From contig JBBREH010000010.1 in the NCBI GenBank assembly GCA_038203095.1, positions 1 through 36,844 of the forward strand: 36,844 nucleotides of DNA, in the 5' to 3' direction. The notes under the pieces are model-generated. The model saw only the letters and a program-made list of their open reading frames with translations, did not search any database and was not told where the DNA came from. This document shows, one piece after another, positions 32,301-36,844 of the stretch. The DNA is from PALSA-1336 sp038203095. Its GTDB lineage: Bacteria; Patescibacteriota; Doudnabacteria; UBA920. Every line of letters starts with the position of its first letter. Position 1 is the first letter of the stretch. The translations under genes and the position numbers were made by a program.

Positions 32301-33258
32301 CTCGCTGTTAAGCGTAAATAATTTATCCCAGGGTAAACTTTTAAATGCATCTGATTTTGGCCAAACCAATAAGGACTCATTGCTTAAAGCAACTGACATC
32401 GGGCAAACTGCCACAGACTCTGGCCTAGTTAAAGTGATAGATGTAAACAAAGACGGTACTCTGTTAAGTCTTGAAGGGCTTAATAAAAATAGTAGCGTGT
32501 TGTTAAGAGTTAATGATATTAAAACTAGCGGCTCGATCCTAAAAATTGATGAGGTCAAGACAACAGCAAAAGACACTATCCTACTTAAAGCCGCCGACAC
32601 CTCCGCGCCCTTGTTAAAGGCGGACGAAGCCGCAAAAGTTTCTGTTTCCACCGCTGACCAGCAATTAATTACCCAGCTTCAAGGTAAGGTTAATGATCTC
32701 CAGGGTCGAATTGATAGTTTAAGCAGTCAGTTGGCCAGTCGTCAGGGCGGCGGGACGGTAGTGGTTCCGGCAGATGTTTCCGGACTACAAGCACAAGTTC
32801 AGCAGTTAAACAATCTAGTACAAGGCTTAAGGTCAGGGCAAATCCAAACTCTAGGCAATGTGGACACGCATCCCTTACAGAGTTTGCAAATGTCAGCAGG
32901 TTATACAGCTTCAGGCGCGCAGGCAGGATTGGCTTCCTCGGGTGGGTTACAAATGCCGGCCGGCTATCAGAATTCCTCCGGAGGCCAAGGTCTGCAAATA
33001 CCCCAAGGTTATCAGAATTCCTCCGGCGGATTGCAAATGCCTCAAAGCTCTGGCGGTCAGATTCAAGGGGTGTCGCGGTCCTCAGCGTATACTGTTAAAA
33101 AGGGCGATACTTTGTTAAAAATAGCGCAAAAGTTTTATGGTAAGGACGGCAGTAAACAGTGGCGAAAAATTCTTTCAGCCAACCCTAAGTGCTTAACTAA
33201 AGTCAACGACACGAAAACTTTAAAGGTCGGTTTTGAGCTGAATATTCCATTGACTTAG
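26383..33258 (+). CDS. Giant LysM surface protein (2291 aa), paralogue of the preceding gene
   Basis: The N-terminus repeats the paralogue: DEVKIKRVKRNKK, hydrophobic ILAGVGVASTLMGGAGAV and a cleavage-like KQAHA. An ATG at 26476 (MDEVKIKRV) aligns with the paralogue's start and may be the real one. Residues ~120-1450 are Gly/Asn/Tyr/Trp-rich, with duplicated blocks (RVxLxTGQ...AAN.AYYG twice; AYxLGIGN twice; NFQSxxWxDGTxFG-like twice). Two He_PIG-type Ig domains follow (LPPGIAYNASSGTFSGIPTT; LPPGITYSSTGTFSGTPTT; about 1500-1657), then an IPT/TIG-like domain (about 1755-1855), about 20 LLxxxD[LIV] units (1666-1709 and 1860-2086), a coiled coil (QLQGKVNDLQGRIDSL, about 2090-2150), TLGNVDTHP and a LysM (2235-2291). 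A peptidoglycan-held adhesin or surface-layer protein is inferred. Confidence 0.78.
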   Translation: MPKPKAHSGKPSGRPSKDRVSQPKNFHKQINMDEVKIKRVKRNKKQATTSEKILAGVGVASTLMGGAGAVSPKSNTQAVVRSQADQQGSGVSKVKAALGKIFGDAFGGIKQAHAMTKEEARVMLSTGQGTPEQLNAANIAYYGKTDTNLATQTALQQQATTNSGAGNTSGSDASALTAEQERLRVILATGQVMGADGKPLTGQALADALKAANEAYYGSATNKDPIYKPGSVTNPTATPSVGAPVVNGSFQSQNGQWLNLGGGGYYDTKTGTYSNADGTIQSTNRNDFSTKLQNSYLNGFSYKVDPKSAGYNPAQYASRETALALAHAMGLQDSAVVLTTVSGPVAPLPQYLITLPNGVQLNAGLVAQTYLNNPPAVADEMIKAEISNGGGKYIYTGADFGGGSSTNVTDPNAVVTSPAASRNKADLVGAGKMWATVDAFRVWWNQQYVTGGDVPGLGAKQDWQIITGTDWDLYNSATNGTTSKYSPTDITAFANLAATTPLASIDQTKLMEIFGNGANTGAIPKAFTSDSAIAYALGIGNNAAPDNSGKIQGVNGQWYQRSGNNWVSVDAPANYSGVNSNNVNNVIYDGSAAMNAQIAQLKLPAGQVTQMQQSGVVPGSALAYMLGIGNDTIHDMVSGNNGTVYYRDPNTGNLTTRNTQVKVGDSVTVDGRTGAYKTVDGKVTPVENAGHQVLNSNGYYYTSDGNNGWTLTDHQVKNENGHSYVSQGGEWLDAGVNSSAQIYTNVNIAGLHAVDLGNGLKQGTIGVNGNRLTMNVAVTSDGRIYDEQGNDITTLFTDSAVQQVVTAFNANMGTGGGEQGGGSVGSRVLQKSGDELGAGYISGVTYQYGNGNSRLGGVWAPVAGSTADGSSLNSAFGSGYNNGVAYDYLNGSWAARTRTVDNLTQTFYGGQWVLNNDQKDPINHPGLITEGGKWITDISGSKATTTTRLDTTGGRSVHQILNVSTNQWTDAPQAGDVDVKNGVLSAYSGSQWIKQTAAGKIIKDSTGKITNYQITLDGVVFLQDSSLDGLSQQLQQYNNQPNLQGQLFAAYYQLLNAQSTGLTKAPAPINIPNTPAWQSFKSSPASFPTPMLKADGSHDWSQYTSDAKMASQLDYNYNYFNNPNRSYDWGVDDLGINPYVLNNVLRPMYGIPVPGVNNPGGTNRFIVMPDGQIIPAAMGITYFGAITAHWTKDGLVQDGSSTLILARSKLSAPAQQALDNAFSGGNVNPGLPAGIGTGNTGGSYTGTIPGGAIVVGPVAVTSTGSMATGLTFKNTTSNDNAILAVNDSWQLEITGPVGKQVYITGGKIANGVVPNNTTLMGIIGANNKLVLTGKITSDAVGTWNQTVKIGDDLSTTTQLPTLMFTVIANRPTGSGGGAGAGVVSDADKAMAIAYFQSGTWPDGTVFGPNGVYKVANNGTLLVDSTGKPIATKTGTGGAVTPAEAAKNTAIINFQSAPWADGTTFGIYRVTGNGLQLVDQNGTSIATKTSAGNTVTASAVLTLATGTVGTVYNASMPTGGIWSKTSGNLPPGIAYNASSGTFSGIPTTAGSYNFVMQKTGAANTTTVTLVVNPSVTTSTPTTLTLNPATINRPYSASISASAPGTWIQTSPSTSLPPGITYSSTGTFSGTPTTAGTYTIVLGKAGTIDTITVTLIVNPPAATSNAHLVAAPDGLLSRDDLSSGNGGLLTLDDLSSGNGGLLSLNDLGQTGAGGQTGTGTGATSTTSGTTGTGAIGSTTGGAGMATGASSATTLSTVQITSVTAFDLTGRNSNNALKAGYSIEIGGNNLSGTYNQIFLTANGTDYEVKRIVTTNNKIMLFPEFSASIPNGSSIGIKLLSAKAGVISGTLKGVAFVYSKTAATASIDNLLTVDNFASQNNNLLTLAGIGQTNQSALLKTTDVNQNGNLLQVADVSQAGNLLKATDTKQAQTHTELLNIDDLANGGLIDNNQLNQTDKASLFKTVDLGKTVDNVQASSLLSVNNLSQGKLLNASDFGQTNKDSLLKATDIGQTATDSGLVKVIDVNKDGTLLSLEGLNKNSSVLLRVNDIKTSGSILKIDEVKTTAKDTILLKAADTSAPLLKADEAAKVSVSTADQQLITQLQGKVNDLQGRIDSLSSQLASRQGGGTVVVPADVSGLQAQVQQLNNLVQGLRSGQIQTLGNVDTHPLQSLQMSAGYTASGAQAGLASSGGLQMPAGYQNSSGGQGLQIPQGYQNSSGGLQMPQSSGGQIQGVSRSSAYTVKKGDTLLKIAQKFYGKDGSKQWRKILSANPKCLTKVNDTKTLKVGFELNIPLT

Positions 33259-33311
33259 TAAAAAATAATTATTATAATTATAATAGTTGATAATTAATAA
33301 AGGATTTATTT

Positions 33312-34160
33312 ATGGAAGAACACGAACACCATCGTAAAATTATTGTAGAAGAAACCGAAGGCAATGCTTCGGCCGGAGGCGAGTTTTCTCCCGCCACCGC
33401 GATTTCCGCCAGTATTTTACTTGCAGCGCTGATAATTTCCGGGAGCATTTTTTACAATAATAGCCTAATTGTAAAAAGCTTAGCCGGTTCGGTCGTCAGC
33501 GGACAAACTCTTGGTAGTAACCAGAACGCACCCGCAGCGCCTAATGCTCCTGCAGCCCCAGCTCCTGCCCCAGCTCCTGCGCCCGCGGCTCCTACCGGTC
33601 CGGTAAGCGTTGCGGACCGCGCCAATGAGCCCACTTTGGGCAGTAAAAATGCCAAAGTAACTATGTATGAGTTCTCAGATTTTCAGTGTCCATTCTGTAA
33701 AAGTTTTTTTGACAACACTTTCGCGCAAATTAAGTCGCAGTATATAGATACAGGAAAAGTAAGACTCATTTATCGCCACTATCCTTTGCCTTTCCATGTT
33801 AACGCGGAAATTGCCGGCGTGGCCGCGGAATGTGCCAATGTGCAGGGTAAGTTTTGGGGTTATCATGATGTCTTGTTTCAAAAGTCACAGGGCGACGGTA
33901 CCAATTTGGACGTCGACAGCCTAAAAAAGTATGCCGATGGCTTGGGTTTGAATAAAGGTACTTTAGGTTTTGGAAATAATAAATTTAACCAATGTCTAGA
34001 TTCCAAAGCTACTTTGGCAGTGGTCAAAGCCGACCAGGCCGAAGGTACTAAAGACGGTGTGTCAGGCACCCCCAGCTTTATTATTAACGGCAAACTTATA
34101 GTAGGCGCTCAGCCTTTCGCCACTTTTCAAACAGAGATTGATGCGGCATTAAAAAAATAA
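33312..34160 (+). CDS. Membrane-tethered DsbA-like thiol-disulfide oxidoreductase
   Basis: A cytoplasmic His-rich start (MEEHEHHRK) precedes one TM segment (about 27-48), then an Ala/Pro linker (about 73-95) and a thioredoxin-fold domain. The active site is FSDFQCPFCKSFF (Cys126, Cys129), and the cis-Pro loop is SGTPSFIINGK. The helical insert fits the DsbA/BdbD (thioredoxin_4) type. It should oxidise or isomerise cysteines of exported proteins outside the membrane. A clear SD (aaagga) lies 8 nt before the ATG. It lies 53 bp after the giant LysM gene and a terminator follows, so it may share that transcript. Likely clients include the Cys-bearing pilins and the 75-aa protein. Confidence 0.92.
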   Translation: MEEHEHHRKIIVEETEGNASAGGEFSPATAISASILLAALIISGSIFYNNSLIVKSLAGSVVSGQTLGSNQNAPAAPNAPAAPAPAPAPAPAAPTGPVSVADRANEPTLGSKNAKVTMYEFSDFQCPFCKSFFDNTFAQIKSQYIDTGKVRLIYRHYPLPFHVNAEIAGVAAECANVQGKFWGYHDVLFQKSQGDGTNLDVDSLKKYADGLGLNKGTLGFGNNKFNQCLDSKATLAVVKADQAEGTKDGVSGTPSFIINGKLIVGAQPFATFQTEIDAALKK

Positions 34161-34178
34161 AGCACAAGTTTAAAAAAG

Positions 34179-34215
34179 ACTCCTCAAAGCCTTTGTCGGC
34201 AGGGGAGTTTTTTTT
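34179..34215 (+). terminator. Rho-independent terminator after the DsbA-like gene
   Basis: actcctc (34179-34185) pairs with ggggagt (34202-34208), with one G-T pair. An inner gcc/ggc stem caps it, an A-run precedes and eight T follow. It ends the plus-strand LysM-DsbA block, just before the convergent minus-strand genes. Confidence 0.8.
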
Positions 34216-34333
34216 GTAGTCTGATAAATAAGATGAATTTGTGTTGAAAACATACGTACGTACGCATAAAGTCAACATATGAAATTGGCGCTTATGCCCT
34301 TTTGCAAACGCAAAGGTTTTATTAATTTGGATG

Positions 34334-34846
34334 TTAAACAAGTTTTTGAGTTTTTATCATTTTAAAATATATTCCAAGGCAAACAAGTAAAAATAGACCT
34401 AAGGAAAAAAGCATTAAGCGGCTATTGTTTTTGACTTCAGGGGCTGTATTGATTGTAATTGTTAGAGGAATTTTTACGCCGGTGCCTACGGAGAACTTGT
34501 TGTCGGCCAGGGGTTTGGCAACCACGGACAAATTTGTGCCTAATTTTCCAGTCTTTTCACTATTAATTTTCAAAGCATCTACCGTAATGCTTACTGTTTT
34601 TTTGCCACCTGATTCCAGCGTAAAGCTGGCCGGCATTGGCTTTATTGCATCAGCAAAGTCATCCGAGTAAACTTCAAATACCTGTACGTCAGCCGTAGGG
34701 TTAACTACTGTAATATTTTGTGTAACGGATTTTCCTATGGCGGCGGCAAAATCAAGTTTGGCCGGTGACACCTGTATGCCGGCGGCAATAGCAATAGTCG
34801 GTAGGCAAAAAAGTAGACCAAGTGACAGTTTAATAACAGTGTTCAT
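34334..34846 (-). CDS. Secreted Ig-like protein with C-terminal anchor (170 aa)
   Basis: A signal peptide, MNTVIKLSLGLLFCLPTIAIA, ends after Ala21. The outer domain GIQVSPAKLDFAAAIGKSVT begins as ASH/MSP-like and DUF916-like beta-sandwich domains do ('xSPxxLDF...G.....ITVxNP'). A C-terminal TM segment (MLFSLGLFLLVCLGIYF) and basic tail fix it in the membrane. It lies 72 bp downstream of the toroid/DUF4430 gene, whose own C-terminus has a related INPASLDFGTLKAGTST domain. The two may act together at the surface and form an operon. No enzymatic motif is seen. Confidence 0.72.
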   Translation of the reverse strand: MNTVIKLSLGLLFCLPTIAIAAGIQVSPAKLDFAAAIGKSVTQNITVVNPTADVQVFEVYSDDFADAIKPMPASFTLESGGKKTVSITVDALKINSEKTGKLGTNLSVVAKPLADNKFSVGTGVKIPLTITINTAPEVKNNSRLMLFSLGLFLLVCLGIYFKMIKTQKLV

Positions 34847-34918
34847 ATTTTGAGTTAGAAATTAAGAAATCAATCCACAGGTACACAGGTGATTTTTACG
34901 GTAGAAATTCAGCTTAAA

Positions 34919-36736
34919 TTATTTCGCGGAGGCCCAAAAAATTATTTGCCCGTTTTTTTGACCGGAGCTGCCTTTAAAATTTGCAGGTACTGCGAACTTA
35001 ACCGCTGCATCCTGATGCTGACCAGCAGTTAAATCCAATTTAAATACTTGCCAGACAAGGTTATTTAAAGTAAGATTGTCGGTAAATAAATTATCGCCGG
35101 AAACAATGCTTTCAATATGGATGCCTGTACTTCCGCTGCTGGTAATTGTGATAGTTTTGGAGGTACTTGTTCCTGCTTTAAGTGTGCCAAAATCTAAACT
35201 GGCCGGGTTTATTGTAAAGGATATTGTGCCGCCCGTATCAGTCGTCTCTCCCGCTACCTGTCCTGCGGTTACATTAGCAGTCAGTCCGACGGCCGAGGAT
35301 CCCGCTTGGCCAATTTGCAGTAGCGCCGTGTTGCTGCGGATAAATCCGGTTTTTGTCGCTCCGACTTTATAAAAGCCGTCTTGGTTGGCCATTGTCGCTA
35401 TACCGGCAACATCGCTTGTAAAAGTTTTTGTGCCAAGGGCAATAGTCGCCCCGGATAATGCCGTCCAGGCTCCTTTGTTAAAGCTTTCTACTGTTGCTTG
35501 CGCGCTTTGTCCCGTGTTAATTTGAGTTTGGGACAAAGTCAGACGTGTGGGTTGCCAGCCAAAGTCACCAAAATACCAGAGCACTTCGTCGCCGGCTTTA
35601 AGTTGATAGTCAGCCGCGCCCACGTCAGGCGAAAGATTGTTAACAAAATATTGCCAGCCGGTTAAACTGAAAGCAGTGTCGGTATTGATTTGGTTTAAAT
35701 AAGGACCAAAACTTTTTTGCTGAATGTTGTAAGTATAGCCGCATTGGCTGGCGGCATTTTTAACAATGTCTAAAGCCGTCGGGCCCAAGGCTTTGCCCGT
35801 GCAAACAGTATCTAACGAGCCCTCAATTCTAAAACTATAGCTTTGGGCGGTTGCCGGAGAAATAATTTTAACAGGCAAAGTTTTGTTGTTCAAGGCAATA
35901 ACCGCATAGGCAGTGGCAACGGGGGTAAAGCTGCTTTCGGTAGTGTCGCCGGTGTCATTTTGGAAAAAGCCTGTGCTATTTTGAGTTAGTTCTAAAAAGG
36001 TTTTTGGCGTATTGCTTCCTTTGGACCAAGTGGCCTGGTCTATGCTTAACGCATTGAGCGCCCATAGCACCCAAGCCGTAGAAGAGCTGTCGCTTGCTGT
36101 GCCGTACTGGCTCTTTGGGTCGTAAGTAAAACCACCGTCAGCATTTTGTGCGGTTTTTAAATAGTTTAAACCGTTTACAATGTGGATGTCAGCAGCGGCA
36201 ACTCCGACCGCGGCCAGCGCGACAATGGCAGTAGCGGTGGTGTTACTGTCGGAGCTGCCGGTAGGGGCGCTAAAGCTCCAGCCACCATCTGCGTTTTGAT
36301 GCGCTAGCAAAAAACTTTTCACGTCAGCAATCGCAGGGTCGGTGAGCGGTTGCCCCGCTGACACCAAAGCCAGCAGGCCAAAAATATCATCGTTCAAAGT
36401 AGTGGGGTCGCCAATTTGTCCCGCGGTATGAAAGCTTTCAAGTTTGGCAACTAAGTCCTGATTACCAAAATTTCTCGGGTCTTTGCCTAAAGCGGTAATA
36501 GCTAAAATCGGCACTTCAAAATCTATGGCTTTTGTGCCGGTAACAGTTTTTAAATAATCGCTGGGCGCAGAAGAGGGACTAAGCAAGCTTAAAGCCATTG
36601 TGCTCCAAGGGTTGCCGCTGTGCGCGGATAAATATGTGCCCGCAGTGCCGGTATTAAAGGCAATGGCCGGGCTAAGAGGGGAAAGGATAATTATTATAAA
36701 CAAGAAAAATGCAGCGTATATTTTGGCTTTAGTCAT
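34919..36736 (-). CDS. Secreted alpha/alpha-toroid + DUF4430 protein, transcobalamin-like (605 aa)
   Basis: A signal peptide (1-26, ends SPAIA) is followed by a helical toroid (about 35-290) with prenyltransferase/squalene-cyclase-type repeats: AHQNADGGWSFSAP, TAQNADGGFTYDP and TQNSTGFFQND. Residues ~300-400 look like DUF4430 (YSFRIEGSLDTVCTGKALG, GYTYNIQQKSFGPYLNQIN, GWQYFVNN, GDEVLWYFGDF). Toroid plus DUF4430 is the layout of intrinsic factor and transcobalamin, and of bacterial proteins proposed to bind corrinoids. An Ig-like module (near 420-480) and an ASH-like domain (NPASLDFGTLKAG, near 510) follow. No membrane anchor is visible. Corrinoid binding is inference. A heptamer tandem repeat abuts its start codon. 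Confidence 0.8.
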   Translation of the reverse strand: MTKAKIYAAFFLFIIIILSPLSPAIAFNTGTAGTYLSAHSGNPWSTMALSLLSPSSAPSDYLKTVTGTKAIDFEVPILAITALGKDPRNFGNQDLVAKLESFHTAGQIGDPTTLNDDIFGLLALVSAGQPLTDPAIADVKSFLLAHQNADGGWSFSAPTGSSDSNTTATAIVALAAVGVAAADIHIVNGLNYLKTAQNADGGFTYDPKSQYGTASDSSSTAWVLWALNALSIDQATWSKGSNTPKTFLELTQNSTGFFQNDTGDTTESSFTPVATAYAVIALNNKTLPVKIISPATAQSYSFRIEGSLDTVCTGKALGPTALDIVKNAASQCGYTYNIQQKSFGPYLNQINTDTAFSLTGWQYFVNNLSPDVGAADYQLKAGDEVLWYFGDFGWQPTRLTLSQTQINTGQSAQATVESFNKGAWTALSGATIALGTKTFTSDVAGIATMANQDGFYKVGATKTGFIRSNTALLQIGQAGSSAVGLTANVTAGQVAGETTDTGGTISFTINPASLDFGTLKAGTSTSKTITITSSGSTGIHIESIVSGDNLFTDNLTLNNLVWQVFKLDLTAGQHQDAAVKFAVPANFKGSSGQKNGQIIFWASAK

Positions 36737-36844
36737 AGTTAAGAGTTAAGAGTTAAGAGTTAAGAGTTAAGAGTTAAGAGTTAAGAGTTAAGAGTTAAGA
36801 GTTAAGAGTTAAGAGTTAAGAGTTAAGAGTTAAGAGTTAAGAGT
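36737..36844. repeat. Heptanucleotide tandem repeat (agttaag), running off the window
   Basis: agttaag is repeated perfectly about 15 times from 36737 to the window end. On the minus strand it reads cttaact and touches the ATG of the toroid/DUF4430 gene. It takes the place of any SD and lies where the 5' UTR or promoter would be. The array is cut by the window edge, so its full length is unknown. Confidence 0.92.

Noticed and set aside
32858..33118. 86-codon frame inside the giant LysM gene
   Set aside because: It is a shadow frame of the Gln/Ser-rich linker, with no independent signals.
1..36844. rRNA or tRNA genes, CRISPR arrays, replication origin
   Set aside because: None was recognised on either strand by eye. 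A covariance-model search could still find a diverged tRNA.
36737..36844. Heptamer array as a sequencing artefact
   Set aside because: The units are perfect and join cleanly to the start codon, and similar short-word repeats occur elsewhere in the window. Only its total length is doubtful because it runs to the window edge.

Overview
The window looks like a chromosomal segment of a Candidate Phyla Radiation (Patescibacteria) bacterium, most likely Parcubacteria-like. This rests on gene content: a TrpR-like small repressor, glycerate 2-kinase, GxxExxY protein, type IV pilins with large passenger domains, giant LysM surface proteins and very small proteins. It also rests on weak or absent Shine-Dalgarno sites and moderate GC by eye. 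No rRNA or tRNA gene was recognised, so the lineage is not proved.

Layout. (1) 1-4941: a transposase tail at the edge, two small minus-strand genes (one resembling ribosome modulation factor), then the minus-strand pair purL (PurS-like N-terminus fused to PurL) and purQ. Both pur genes carry several in-frame palindromic or tandem repeat insertions. (2) 4942-8750: a repeat-rich accessory stretch. It holds a 40-residue peptide gene with a strong terminator, a complete Y1 (HUH) transposase element with perfect 20-bp inverted ends inserted in a secreted-protein gene, a decayed second copy of that element, and a two-TM small protein. (3) 8751-14481: enzymes and small proteins: HAD phosphatase, a GxxExxY domain joined in frame to a GT2 glycosyltransferase and bracketed by 19-bp repeat arrays, FAD-linked glycolate/D-lactate oxidase, gamma-glutamylcyclotransferase-like protein, acylphosphatase, a membrane-anchored small protein and an anchored PEBP protein. 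(4) 14687-19276: a type IV pilus minor-pilin cluster (three prepilin-like proteins and a small secreted protein). (5) 19354-24083: ATP-grasp ligase, TrpR-like regulator with a 40-bp palindromic operator, glycerate 2-kinase and a D-2-hydroxyacid dehydrogenase. The last two could link hydroxypyruvate or glycerate to 2-phosphoglycerate. (6) 24341-34160: two paralogous secreted LysM proteins (651 and 2291 aa) built on an unrecognised 13-15-residue LLxxxD[LIV] repeat, followed by a membrane-tethered DsbA-like oxidoreductase. (7) 34334-36844: a minus-strand surface pair, a transcobalamin-like alpha/alpha toroid + DUF4430 protein and a small Ig-like membrane protein. A heptanucleotide tandem array abuts the start codon of the former.

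The two strongest candidates for something undescribed are the repeat families that invade coding sequence in frame (purL, purQ, the HAD gene and the GxxExxY/GT2 gene), and the LysM-anchored LLxxxD-repeat protein family beside the pilin and DsbA genes. All calls are from reading the sequence only. No database search or structure prediction was run.
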